Positions 25,092 through 37,321 of a stretch of 64,000 nucleotides of DNA are shown one piece after another. Numbering within the stretch: the stretch's first letter is position 1; every line of letters starts with the position of its first letter. The stretch is taken from NCBI GenBank assembly GCA_965153455.1, contig OZ234497.1:19709872-19773871 (forward strand), written 5' to 3'. This stretch comes from Sphagnum compactum. Its lineage: Eukaryota; Bryophyta; Sphagnopsida; Sphagnales. A model generated the notes under the pieces. That model ran no database searches. It saw only the letters and a list, made by a program, of their open reading frames with translations, and was not told the origin of the DNA. The translations under genes were made by a program, and so were the position numbers.

Positions 25092-25334
25092 ACAAACTTG
25101 TCCCCTCCATTTATCGATGCTTTCACAACACTTTAACAATGTGTTTAAAATTAAATGTTGATAAATTATTGACATAATCTTGTTGTGGCATTGTAACACA
25201 ATGTTTAATTATCACAATGTGTTATAATGTAATCACAACATCATATTAATGATTGTATCAACATTTAATTAACACTTAATTTTGAACACATTAAAATGTT
25301 GTAAAAACACTCAACATTGTAGGGGGCAAGTTTA
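25092..25334. mobile_element. Foldback (inverted-repeat) element, ~245 bp
   Basis: The left arm starts ACAAACTTGTCCCCTCC and passes through ATTAAATGTTGATAA. The right arm is its diverged reverse complement, with TTATCAACATTTAAT-type and GGGGGCAAGTTT text. Complementarity continues inward, so nearly the whole segment folds on itself with a small loop. It fits a foldback MITE or a small-RNA-producing hairpin. Confidence 0.6.
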
Positions 25335-28079
25335 AGCTATTAATATTAACTACCAACTAGTTTACCTAGCCTAGGTAGTCTACTTGGCTTAAGTTAAGTA
25401 GACTATTTAATTGCAACTGGGTCTTAATTATTACGTACCTATTATTTAATAATAATAATATAACTACCTACCTACTTAATTACTATTTTACGTAATTACT
25501 TATCTAGCTTAATACCTCTTAACCTAAATACTATATATTAATTAACCTTGCCTACTAACTAATATAACCTATGTGGCGCCTAGGCCTAGACTCTTTAGCC
25601 ATGTGATCATCAAAAGACTATGGTGATTCAGTGGGTTTTGGTGATTGTAGGGTTTAGGGCAACCAAATATTGGTCGCCTTTATCTTTCCTATGGGTAGTG
25701 CGGCTTGGGGTTTGATCTAGGTTGATCTTATTTTGACATGATGTTGGGTAATGTTAACATCCAAATAGATGTGACTCATGGTGACAAACGTTGTGACGAT
25801 GTGACAACCTTGAATTTGTGACATTTGTTCAACACATCTTATTGATATTTGTTTTGCATTGTTAACAAAACATTCACAATTTTGTTGCATGCATATATTG
25901 CAAATATTTGACATTTTATTAACAAAATTAGATCAAATTTATTATGATTGATTAATTCAATGCATCATCAATTTTGCAACAAAAATTTATCAATTTATGA
26001 ACAAATATTAATAATTTTCTTAACAAAAAATTATTAATTATGCCCTTGCATCATTGGCCTTAGGTGTGGATATTAAAAAAAAACTAGCTTTACCAAAAAC
26101 AACTTTGACAACCAAAGAAAAATACATAATAACAAAGCAAAATCATTTCAAACTTGTCCAATGAAGTAGCAAAAGGAAAGTAAAACAAATAAGGAAAGAA
26201 AATATAAGAAGGAAAAGAAAAGTTGGATGCAATCTTAGTAGATCTAGATGGTTCTATTACTAGAGGAAGAAATGTGGCGCCAAAACATTGCCAGAGGTTT
26301 TACGAGGGGACATGTTTTACCTATGCCAAGTCAAATCCCTATGGAATTGAATGCAACATCAAAAGGCAAACATAATAGACCTTGAATACAAAACTAGAAA
26401 TTACTCACAAATTTTGAATTAAAAAAATGTAGTCCGTTGCTTCTCATTTGGTTTTCTTTTCCACTATGAACATGAATTGCAACCAATTGTTCCTCATTCT
26501 AGGTAAAACTTATTATTTGCATTTTTAGTTTGGAAGGGTTTGAAATTGGAAGGTAATTTCAACTTGTTTTGTGCAAAGATTGGGCTTCACTAGCCCAACT
26601 TTTATTGTTTTGCAATATGCACTCTTTATCTCATTCTTTGTATTTATGAAGCATGATTCGCTTCAACACCGTTTCATAGTCCTAAAAACCTATATATATT
26701 CATAGAAACAAACAACACTTTCATGAATATAAAAAGTTTGATTTTTAATTACATGTGTGTGTAACACGAAAATAGGTCGCCATACCAGTGTGAACACTAG
26801 TTGCTTTTAAGGTTTGATTTGCTTTATTAGCCGTCATCCTTTCTGCGGCGGGGATCTCTACATTACTGCTGCATGGGAGTAGGGGAAGAACGGAATGGAA
26901 AGGAAGCAGATCAGGGTAGAACGGCAAGAGTTTTGGTGCAAACAAACGGAGGGAGGAAGACGAGAGGATTGGGTGGAGAGAAAGCAGAAGAGAACTTGTA
27001 GAGGATAGCAGCTTCAGGTCTAGAAGAGTGTGGCTGATTTTTGTGAGAGATGTGTAGATCAGCACTGGAGATAACTAAGATAGGCAGATTAGAGAAGTAG
27101 TGGCAAGCTATTGAGAGGAGGGATAGACAGAGGAGAAGGAGGAGATTTTTGGAGAATGCAGAGGAGCTTAAAAGATTGCTAGTTGCTGATTTCTTCCGTT
27201 GCGTTAGTAACTAGAGGATGGCTAGCTCCTGAGTCTTGTGAGAGTTAGGTCGAAATTAAGGGTCGATGTTGTAGACAGGTAAAGTTTGGAAGGTGGCTGA
27301 TGCACAGGAAGATGCATGGATAGATAGCTTGAGCGGTCTGTTTTTGGAGCGCAATTTTTGGCTGAGTAGTTGTTAGACTTCTGATGAACATACTGGGAGA
27401 AGAGGAAGCTTGTGCTCGCGGGGTATTTTGTAAATGAAGGTGTATGCAATCACACTTGTCGATTTTGTGTAAGCATCTATTGTGTCTGAGTGAAGATCAG
27501 GGAGTGTGTGAGAACATTGTGAGAAAGAGAGAGAAAGAAGATCAGGGTTGTGGTTAGATTCAAGTTTTGTTGAGAACTGAACTCTGTGTAGGTCCATCAG
27601 ATGTTTCAGTTTGGTTGTAGAGTCTAGCACTCTCTTTTCTGGTTACATGTGTATGTGTGCGCAACTTTTGGTAAGAAGATGAAAGATTAAATCCAAAACC
27701 AATTTTTGGAATTTCAAAAAACCTTTGAGATCTTACCTTCCCCCATTTGTTGCTAGTTGGGTCTTTTATTTGTGTAATGGAATTCATTACAACATTATTG
27801 GGTCAATGGCTATTTAGGGTAGTTTACTTAGGCCCTAGGGTTGTTCACAACCAAACCCCACAACCAACAAAATGTACACACAAAGTGAAAAAAAATCAAC
27901 TAAAGATTTGTAAAAAGAGAAAACCATAGAGAGTGTGGGAAAAATTATAAAGATATTTTATTTGAGAATTGAGGACACACACATAGTTATGGAGTACTCA
28001 TGATCAAGAAAACCAAAACATGGTTTGAAATTCTCCTAAATTAAGATGACAAAGGAGAAAAAATAAGGAAAATATTTAT
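25335..28079. other. Intergenic DNA, no recognised gene
   Basis: 25.34-26.7 kb is AT-rich. 26.75-27.7 kb is less AT-rich and purine-rich on the + strand, giving chance Ser/Leu-rich frames on the - strand without recognisable domains. No supportable gene. Confidence 0.3.
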
Positions 28080-28470
28080 CATAAGAATTGAAAAATCTCC
28101 ATTTTCAGGATTTTAAAAAAAAACACAAGGTTAACATTTTTTCAACAAGCCATAAAGAATTCCAAAGAAGGAAATAAAAAACAAAGAACAACGGACCAAG
28201 AAACAAAAATAAAAAAAGTTAACATGAAAGCAATATAAATAGTAATGCTAGTTTCACACATGGTCAATGACCATCAACAAGATAACGTGTATGATAATGA
28301 TTTTTCTATCACAATTTTCCCATTGATTTCATCACTTCCTTATAGTGGGTAATGGCCAATGAAAACACTAACTTGCATACCTAGTTTGTGTTGCAAATTT
28401 GGAAGCAAAAGGAAATTTAACAATACTACTCACTAGCAACAAACAACAACACACTTGGAGACTATAACAA
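28080..28470. repeat. Dispersed repeat, copy A
   Basis: Shares ordered blocks with 61,680-62,010, including AAATCTCCATT, AAGGTTA, AAGCCAT and CCCAYTGAYTT...ATCA followed by CTATARTGGGTAA. Copies are diverged. Probably an old transposon or LTR fragment. Confidence 0.5.
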
Positions 28471-31400
28471 AACAAAAACACACAACAAGATAAATAAAAT
28501 ACAAAAAAAGATAGCAAGGACGGGTGAAAGCACATCGAGCCCCCCAAAAATTATAATCACAAGTATAACCATTCTGCAATTAATTTTTTTGATAATGTAC
28601 GAACATCGCATCTTGGATTATTGTTACTTGTTTTAAGTATATTTGATTAGCTTTAAACTTAATATAATCAATTATTTTGAAAATTTCAACAAACATTGAA
28701 AAATGTGAATGTATGGAATATATTTGTGACCAAATAATATTCGTCACAAAGTTTGAACATTTGAATATGTATTTAAAAAGTAAGGTTGTCAATGGAATTC
28801 TTGGGTGAATTTTTTTATGGTGCATGATATTGATATACATTAATTAAATCTAGATCAATTTAGAAGTTTAAAACTTTTGGATGAAATTTCATTCAAGAAA
28901 TGTGTTTTTTTGCATTTTTTTAGCAATGAATGCATAATAATATCTTCCTTTCAGGTAAAAAACCACTACCATATCAAAGAGGAGAAGATTTTACAGATGG
29001 GCATTGCATTATTTTTCAATTTCCTTTTGTTTGGTAATGTTTCATGAATCACAAACATGAGGTCTTATCGTTGTTGAAAAATTGTAAGTTATATATTATG
29101 TGTACATTGATTTTATTGAATCCTCTTCATCTAACTGTTGGATCAAGATTAATTTTGACTCAAAGTGAACTTTGAATTCCAAAATGTTGTTGTACAAATT
29201 TTAAAGTTTTTGGCTTGTATTTAGGTTAGCCAAAGGATGTCATCAAGATTTTAGTTTACTACATACTATAATACTTGTAATACACCACATTTTTCGAACA
29301 ACAATGTCTCACCCTTAATGTGCTTTCACGTGGAAGAAGAAAAACTAAGTGGATACAAAAAACTCCCCATTAGTGCAATCACAATCCAATAAGCCAAAAA
29401 AGATGTTAGATCATAAAGAAAAATAGTCAAAATTGGAAAAATATTTTTTGTTTTACCATTTAAAACTATGGCAATCATGACAAGTTGTTGCTTTTCATTC
29501 AAATGAATGTTAAAAAATTCAAAACAAAAATCCATTTAATAAAATCTTAAGTTTAAGGTTTGCTTTAGGACCTTGAAGTGAACATCTATTGTGTCAAAAG
29601 GAATCAATTTTGCAAAGGACTATCAAAAGGACTCATATAACTAAAAAAAATTAATTGGAAAAAATAAAAAAAATGAAAACCTATTCACCACAATCCAAAA
29701 ACATTCCTACCTTAAAATATGTGGAATTTTCAACCTTTAAAAATTCAAAGAATTTTTTTCCAAAATTGATTAAGAATTTTAAAACTTCAAAAGTTTTTTA
29801 CCACATATAAATGGGGTACAATGTATATAATGTGTGAAAAAAAGTTGTAGTTTATTCTACAAGAAAACATAAAAAACTTAAAACAAATTTTTGATTATGA
29901 TTTGAAATTATTATCAATTTAAAAAATAAAACATTGAATTTTCAAGGAATTATCACACTTTCAAATATTCATATTCATTCAATTTAAAAAAAAAAAACAT
30001 GTCACCTACTTGGACAATTATAAGCATTTATTATAACAATTTGTAAAAAAATTGTTCAAAAATTCATTTGTGTAAATAAGTTATTTTTGTACAATACAAC
30101 ATGTTGTCTTTTTCAAAAGTAACACAATTAGCTCATTGTATTTTGTTTGTAACCCACTTACAAAACTCTTTATAAAGTCATTCAAATAAATCCAAATGTA
30201 AATTTTTTGAAAATAATTTGCTTTTAATTGAGTAACCCTTTAGTTTTCTTCTTAAACAAAATCGTTAGAGGGTAGCCTTTATTCCTTAGAAGGACAATAA
30301 GATTGACCACTTAGAGTCAAAAAACTATTTACAATTAAGAAGCTTCCAAAACTTGTTAAATTGACCATTGATAACTCCCAACTTAACTAAAAGTTTTCTA
30401 AAAGAAAATGATTTAAGCTTCGATTTTTCACCTTCTAATCTACAAAACTGTAGAAGGTTGTCCCCAAAAGAACAAATACAAACGTGGGAGACTATTTAAA
30501 ACAAAACCCCTTTAATACATAGTTTCCACATCTTAGAACAAAAACATTGATCTTGATGGAAACACCATGAATAAATTTAATGTGCAAATGCAAAACATAG
30601 ACACATTTAAGTGTGAACATATAATCATGAGAATAATGGGTGGAAACTAAGGAACATGATTGGCAAAATATATTGAAACTATTAGTTCAAAACTTAGAAG
30701 AAATTAACATAATTATTTTTTACTGTTGAAATATTCAAATTGGGCATATTATCAAATCGTTTTTTTTCAGAAAATAAATTTGAGCAAGAAACCAACAATA
30801 TTGAATATGACCAAAAGAAAATTTTGAAATAAAAACATTTTGAATATTTTGAGATTTTGAGATTTAATTGTAACATTTTGAAAAACTTGACACATGTTCT
30901 AACCTTTGACATGCACACATTTTCAATTTGATTAAAATTTTAAATATTGAAAAATTTAAATAATAAGAATTTAAAAAAAATTCATTTCAAATATGTACCC
31001 AAATGGAAACAATCTAATAAGGTTTTGATGGTTTTGATGTTTGCAACATTTTACATACTATAAAATTTCAATGCAAAATTAACTTCTATACAAATTTTTT
31101 TCCTAACTATAAAATATTTTGAAAAAATCATCTTTTATCTTGAAAATATGATACTAGTTTATCTTTTATGATGATGTAATTATTTGATAGTCCAAATCCA
31201 AGTAGAGTTTCAAATCATGGGTGGAAGAAAATTTAAATGATGATCTTTATGATTCATGATGAGTCACTTGTCAAAAGAACAACCATTGATATAGTTAATG
31301 CTCAATCTAATTGCATCGGCATCATGATCAATGGGTGAAAATTAAGGCATAAAAAAATTGGGTTGGTGTTTTCATTTTCTATTTTGACCTCTACATTTCA

Positions 31401-32191
31401 AGAATAATTTGTCAAATTTTTTTTGTCTTTCCCCAAGAGTAATTTGCCAACAAAACTAATTTTTGACTTTTTGGGCAGAAACTTTTGACAATGTTAAACT
31501 AATTTTTGACTTTTTCAGTAGAAACTTTTGACAATGTTAAACTAGTAAATTAGTCATTGTGTTTTATCATTTGGACATTTTTTTACAAATGCAGCACCAA
31601 TTCATATTGCTAAATCTTCTTTGGAATGACTGTTAATGATCCTATATTATAATATTGAAAAATAAATGTGGAAATATTGTTCATGGGATTACAACATACT
31701 CCTTTAAAAATAAGGTTTGAAACTTCAATTTTTCGATTTTGGAAAATAAGAATCTAAAAAAAAATAATTTGTAAAATATTTTTGTAAAATTTCAAGTTGA
31801 TATATGAAATGCATGCAAAGTATGAAACAACAATTGTAACTTACAAAAATGAATCTGCTAAAATTTGTATTGGTTAACTTTTCATATTTGTGAATAAGTT
31901 GTGTTGTTGATGAATTAGGCTTGTCAAGATTGCTTGATCCTAATTTCTACTTCTAATTGATAATACCTAGGTTGGAAATGAAATGATAAAAAGAATGTTG
32001 ACATAATATGAGATAATATAAGAAATGATGGATATTTTTGGGGAGCAAGATTCAATGTTTCACAGATAGCAAGGTTATTAGGAGGGACATGTTACACATC
32101 CTTGGAATTCGTCTTGGCATCCCTACTTGTGGTTTTTTTTTGGTTTCATTTTTAACCAAATTTTCTTTTTTGGTATGGTGGAGGTTTTGAC
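28471..32191. other. Very AT-rich intergenic DNA
   Basis: No coding or RNA feature found on either strand. It contains many A/T homopolymers. A two-copy 43-bp tandem repeat is listed separately. Confidence 0.4.
31455..31540. repeat. 43-bp tandem duplication
   Basis: The text ACTAATTTTTGACTTTTT with AGAAACTTTTGACAATG appears twice with a 43-base period and a few substitutions. Confidence 0.8.
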
Positions 32192-32725
32192 CAGTGTTGT
32201 GAGGGTATTTGGTTTGAAGGGTAAAAACTGGTGATTCAGGGTCAGGTTCTTGTAACCCAGACCCCAGTTGACATCAAACTTGTTGGAACTGGCACCAGAC
32301 CATGGAAATAATGTCTTGATAAATCCAGAATTGGAATTGGAACTGTGAAACAATATTTTTGAAACGGGGTAATGATATGTATGTTAAAAAGTTTATTTTT
32401 TAAAAAGTGAAAAAGTAGACTGAACCTTATAATTAATTATTAATTTTAATTAGTTGTTTAACTCTATATGTATATAGACCCCTACTTTAATTTCTCATAA
32501 AATTTTGTATTGACATAATCTTTAGCATTGGGGAATGTGTAATGTGTATATGAAATCGAACTTGATTCACAAACCAGGTCCAAAGGTTCTTGAATTTGAA
32601 AAAAATGTGAATTTCTTTTGGAAGAACCTGGCTCAAACTGGTACACCAAAAGAACCATCACATAAATTTTAAAATGTCAGAACCAGATCGGAGGTCTCTC
32701 AAAAAGGAAGAACTGGACAACACTG
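32192..32725. mobile_element. hAT-like non-autonomous element 3
   Basis: CAGTGTTG at the left end and CAACACTG at the right end form an 8-bp terminal inverted repeat. The inside carries GGAATTGGAACTGTG-like and AACCCAGACCCCAG-like text related to elements 1 and 2. Flanks (GTTTTGAC / CTTTCAAC) are only partly alike, so the target duplication has eroded. No transposase. Confidence 0.55.
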
Positions 32726-33252
32726 CTTTCAACTTACCTGACCCTAAAAAATTTACTCTTGAATGTGTTCTCCTTGTTGTTTGATGTTCCCCATTGTTGT
32801 TTGACATTTCCCTAACATTTTTTCAACATTGCTAGAAAAGATTGACATTTCTTAACACCCCCATCCTCCCCAAATGTTTCCCATTGTTTGCAAAAAAAAT
32901 CTGGAAATTTTTAAAAATGTTACTTGATATTTTCAACCCTTTATTAGTTTGCTTAGTGTCCCTCAAGCCTTGATGTTTTTTTAAGGTGCCAATTTCTCCC
33001 CCAATGTCCATCATCACCTGAAAAGGACAAAAACGAAACCTCCTCTTGCATCTTCCCACTGTGCTTCACAATTGTTGTCACCCACCCTCCCATTGCCCTT
33101 CACATTGTTCAAGTCTGGTCAAACTGGTCCGTAAACCTAAAAAGTCCCTCAAACAAACATTTAACAAGGATGCCTTGCAAGTTGACAGGTGTTCCAAGGA
33201 TGTCCTTCCAAAGACAAACATTGACAACCCTGACATATACAACAAAAAGGAA
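32726..33252. other. Intergenic, no recognised feature
   Basis: Short frames only. Nothing supportable. Confidence 0.3.
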
Positions 33253-34190
33253 TAAAATGTCCCAAAATACCAAATATAAATTGTTGTTGATTTTCATTTG
33301 AAATGTCATACAATTTGTGTTGCAAAAACACACAATGATGGGACAGGTACATGGACATAGAAGTAATTGAATTTCATGGTCATTTTGTGACAAAATACCA
33401 TATGAAATATGAAATAACATAAAGAATAAAGAATAATAAAATGTCACAAATATTACATATAGATTATTGTCAATTCTTGTTCGAAAACCTATCACAAACT
33501 CAATGGAATGTCACATAATTTGTGTTGCAACATAGCACAGAAAATGTGACATCCCATGACATAGAAATAATGAAACCTCATGGTCATCTTGTTACAAAAC
33601 ATCATGTGAAATATGAAAAAAAACATGATAAGAAAAAAAGAATTGTGACACACTATGAAATGCAAATTGTTGCCCATTAAAAATGTTACAAATGTAGTGG
33701 GATGTCACTTTTTTGTGTTATAAAATTACAAGAATGATGTGAAAAGAACATGACGCAGAAATAGTAAAACCTCAAGGTCATGATCCCCTTACAAAATACC
33801 ATGTGAAATATGAACCAAGAATATAATAAGAAAGAAGGAATTGTGACAATATGAAATATAAATTCTTATCCATTATCAATTTAAAAAAATTACAAATGTC
33901 AATGTGGGATGTCTCTTTTTTGTGCTGCAAAACTTGATAAATAATCTGACAAAAACATGACATAAAGTTAGTAAAAACCTCATGGTCATCTTGTAACAAA
34001 ACACCATGTGAAATATGAAACAAGTGCAGGAGAAGAAAGAAAGAAAACTCACGAAATATGGAATATAAACTGTTGTAAATTTTCACTTGAAAAAAAGGTT
34101 ACAAACTTAATGGGATGCCACAGCTTTTGAGTTGAAAATTGGACAACTGATATGAAAAAAACATAACACAGAAAGAATGAAATCAAAAGA
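33253..34190. repeat. ~205-bp tandem satellite, about 4.5 copies
   Basis: The marker TGACATAGAAATARTRAAAC recurs at 33,352, 33,557, 33,751, 33,958 and 34,164, giving periods of 194-207 bp. Each unit also contains CTCATGGTCAT, CCATGTGAAATATGAA and TTTTGTGTTGCAAAA in the same order. Copies are 75-85% alike by eye. The open frames read through it are by-products of the repeat. Confidence 0.85.
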
Positions 34191-34427
34191 GAGTTCATCA
34201 TAAGAGATCAGGGAGAGCCAAATCCAATGTCTTAAAATGTAAAATAATTCTAATGTCTGCACTACAGTGAGAACACAACACAACCCACATATAAGAAAAA
34301 TGACTTCAAAGAGTCGAATTTATAAAGCCTGCAGTACCAAACTGAGAGTTACATGTTAGATGTATGAGCATACAAGGCTAATTACATACAGTTTTATAGA
34401 GTAACTTATGAGAGCTATAGCAAAGAC

Positions 34428-34621
34428 CTGGTTCGGTTCAAAATTGAAAGTTACTGAATCCTTGCCACTCAGTTCAAGGCAAACAGCAGGATCCTGCTCC
34501 TTTAGCATGCCCCAAGGGATTTGCAATAACAGGACACCATGCCATGGGCTCAATACATCATTAGTGCTTTGCAAAAGAGAAACAATGATCTGCATCTCCT
34601 TTCCACTGGTGCTATGCCCCC
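34428..34621 (-). pseudogene. Orphan exon-like segment
   Basis: A 194-bp block bounded by a 3' splice signal (ATTATTTTAG|) and a 5' one (AACCAG|GTCTTT) stays open in one frame. Residues include M-Q-I-I-V-S-L-L-Q-S, P-W-H-G-V-L-L-L-Q-I-P-W-G and L-S-G-K-D-S-V-T-F-N-F-E-P-N-Q. Composition is protein-like and less AT-rich than the flanks. I do not recognise the family and found no partner exons nearby. It may be a fragment carried by a transposon or left from a gene destroyed by the satellite next to it. Confidence 0.35.
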
Positions 34622-34654
34622 CTAAAATAATTTGCATAATCATGTGTGCACTTC

Positions 34655-35090
34655 GACATGTACACAAATTGTGGGAACATGGAGGATGCGGGGAGTGTGT
34701 TCAACAAGATGCCATCTCGAGATATGGTCACTGGGACCGCCTCGATGATATTGGGACATGTGAAATGTGGGTAGGACCAGCACACAATCTGACTAGGAAG
34801 GTGTGCTGCCAGACCTCATTACTTTTGTGGGGGTGTTGAATGCATGTACTCGCATGGTTGCACTTGAAGAGGGCCGATGTGTTCATGAGCAGATCTCTCC
34901 CAGTGGTTTTGGGTCCCATGTCTTTGTGGGGAATAGCTCGGTTGACCTGTATGCAAAATGTGGGAGCCTGAAGGATGCTGGGAGACTGTCCAACAAGATG
35001 CCATCATACGATGTGGTCACTTGGAATGCTATTATATTGGTACATTTGAAATGCGGCCAAGGGCAAGAGGCATCGGAACTATTTTGATTG
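34655..35090 (+). pseudogene. PPR protein fragment (PLS-type), broken
   Basis: Reads as pentatricopeptide repeats of the organelle RNA-editing/processing family: D-M-Y-T-N-C-G-N-M-E-D-A then V-F-N-K-M-P-S-R-D, a stop after H-V-K-C-G, and after a frame change L-P-D-L-I-T-F-V-G-V-L-N-A-C-T, V-D-L-Y-A-K-C-G and N-K-M-P-S-Y-D-V-V-T-W-N-A. Only about three repeats remain, with no start, no organelle transit peptide and no E/DYW tail, while full PLS proteins have ten or more repeats. It is a truncated, frameshifted copy, perhaps a retrocopy. Confidence 0.8.
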
Positions 35091-35383
35091 TTGCACAACA
35101 TACACAAAAACATTGCAAGCTCATATTTATAAAAAAACCCTTATATGAGATTTCTTATATGCTTAAACAAACATATTAAGAACTCATAAATACAAAACTG
35201 ATGGTGTGAGCGGCAAACTATTCAACAACCATCATGGCCATACATGTGCAATATTGCCGAGCATCATGAGATCACAAAGCGAGTGATCAGCTTCAGCTTC
35301 AGCTGCTTCTTACATATAGCCAGTCTTGTCTCATACTGATCTCCTGCACACAGCTTCTCGCTACTGCAGGATCTGTAGAGCCG

Positions 35384-35389
35384 TTTATT
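35384..35389 (-). terminator. Possible poly(A) signal of the RNase T2-like gene
   Basis: AATAAA on the - strand about 100 bases after the stop codon at 35,486, a normal distance for a plant near-upstream element. Confidence 0.45.
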
Positions 35390-35485
35390 GCTATTGTAGT
35401 CGTATTCATCTCCACAGTTGAGAGCTCGCTTTTGTGTGATTCAATGTAGGCAGCTCTCCAATTTCCTGTTGTTGTCGGTGATGAT

Positions 35486-37321
35486 CTAGGCGTCCGAATC
35501 ACATCGACGTTCAGGCGACGGTTTGCACGGTTTGCGTGGGAGCACGATGTCGCCAGGGCACCCCCAAGTACCAGGACCGGGAACATTATGAGGTCCGCAA
35601 TCGATGACCTTCTTGTCCTCTGGGTCATAGCAGATAAGCACCTCGTACAATTGTCGCTCTCCAGTTGCACTGTTGGTGTTGCAACGGAGGTCTACATCCT
35701 TACCAACGGCAAGTTTCAACGCCTTCTTGTAATGATCCGCATTGTATTTACCTCCAGGCACGATTCCTGCCAAATCCGTAAACATGATTGTTGAATGCGA
35801 TCCCTTACATCAAATATAACTGAACACTTTGATGTCGATGCACTGCATTGAACCTTAACTTCTAGAAATGTCGAATATGTGTTTCGTCAGAGACTTACTT
35901 AAGGTCCCCGCTCTAGCAAAATCAAATCCATCCAGGTTTTTGTGACAAAGGAGGAAATGTCGTACCTTCAGCATTGAAACCGACTATAAAATCCGGCTCG
36001 AAGAGTTTGATGCCTAGGTTGAACCAATCCGACTGACTTAAGTCGGAGCATCGTCCGTGTTTTTCCCACACTTCCTTCCAATACTCCAGGTCGTTGTACG
36101 AGCAGTTCAACGACGGCCAGAAAACCTTACTGAATTCTACAACGGGCCTCGACAACTGACAATTTTTCCCACAGATCATTCAACCACACCCAACTTCTCA
36201 CACTCAATTCCTTAGAAGGGCCCAATTGAAACTCTGCACTACTAGCCAGGCTCACAATTCCTGTGGAAAGTCGAAAATTGCTGACTCGATTAATTATGTT
36301 GTAAACTCAAGAAACTAATTGGCATCATCGGGATGATCAGTACTAGCTATTCACAAGAACCTTTTTTGGCATTCCTTGTAGGGAAAAGAGTGGAAACCCC
36401 TAACAAATTGAACTTGAATTAACAAAACACAGGGAAAACTCTCCAACAGAAGCCGGATTTCCCAAACAACAGACATGCAAGGGATCAACGTTATAATCAA
36501 TCCAGCCTCTAGACTACACTGTGAAAGAAGTGGGAAGTCATTGGCAAAGTGTACCTTGTGCTCGTCAAACAAAGGTCCGTTGCAGTCCAGTTGAATTTGC
36601 CTTTTGCTGTTAAGCGTCCAGATAGTGTGGATGATGAAGTCTGTTGTCACGTAAGGTTTCAGGCAGCATGATTCTTGTTTCTTGGGGCAGCAGTACGAGA
36701 ATGGCCACTGCACGACAACAACAGTACAACCTCAGATCGAGTCACATTTATGATACCAATTGCGTACAAGCTTTGGCAGTATTTGCAAGAGACAGTGTAT
36801 AGCTTCGCCCACATACTAATATTGCTTGGTGAGTGAAATTTGTGAGTATTTGTGAGCAAGGCGCTTGGAAAAACTTGACATAAGCAAACACTTATCAGAT
36901 CAGCGAATGTAAAATGCATACACAAACACATAGTTCTTGACCGGCTTCAAATTTAAAGCTGAAATTGAGAAGCTTGGGGACCTGCAGCTGGGCATGATTT
37001 TAACGCTGGTTGGGAAAACTTGTGGGCGCATTAAATCTGAGGGTGTGATAGGTCGTGGATCAGTAATTTGTACATGGCCCAGAAGATCAATTACAATGTA
37101 TAAATGTGTTCAGGTCAAATCGTGTCCAAGAAGTTCAAATTAGTGACCATATTTTCTAGAGATATTACCTGTATCAGGAGTACCAAGGTATTCTTCTCAG
37201 CTGTTGCCGTTGGCATGGAGATGACTTGGGAATGCTTGAAGTTTCCGTTTTCGCTTGCCGTCACCAGCGTGAGCATGCAGATAGTTCCCAACAGGATCGG
37301 TATCAACAGTTTTGACGCCAT
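35486..37321 (-). CDS. RNase T2-family protein, probably catalytically impaired
   Basis: Four coding exons join in phase: 37,169-37,321, 36,555-36,707, 35,966-36,155 and 35,486-35,766 (CAG|GTAATA, AAG|GTACAC and GAAG|GTACGA donors), giving 258 residues, normal for S-like RNases. Residues 1-23 form a signal peptide, so the product is secreted or vacuolar. W52-P-F-S-Y-C-C, the paired Cys near 65, F-I-I-H78-T-I-W (CAS I) and W132-E-K-H135-G-R-C (CAS II) are family landmarks, as are G-I-V-P-G-G-K-Y at 166-173 and Q-L-Y-E-V-L-I-C later. RNase T2 enzymes cleave RNA using two His and one Glu. Both His (78, 135) remain, but the canonical H-E before W-E-K-H-G is E130-V131, so the catalytic Glu is Val. 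The last ~35 residues form an unusual Pro/Cys-rich tail. The start ATG has context AAATGGCG. Confidence 0.88.

Noticed and set aside
26745-27630. Ser/Leu-rich frames on the - strand
   Set aside because: They arise from a purine-rich + strand; composition is repetitive and no motif or splice model supports a gene.
35299-35794. Open frames overlapping the last RNase exon in other frames
   Set aside because: The spliced T2 reading explains this sequence with family landmarks; the alternatives have none.
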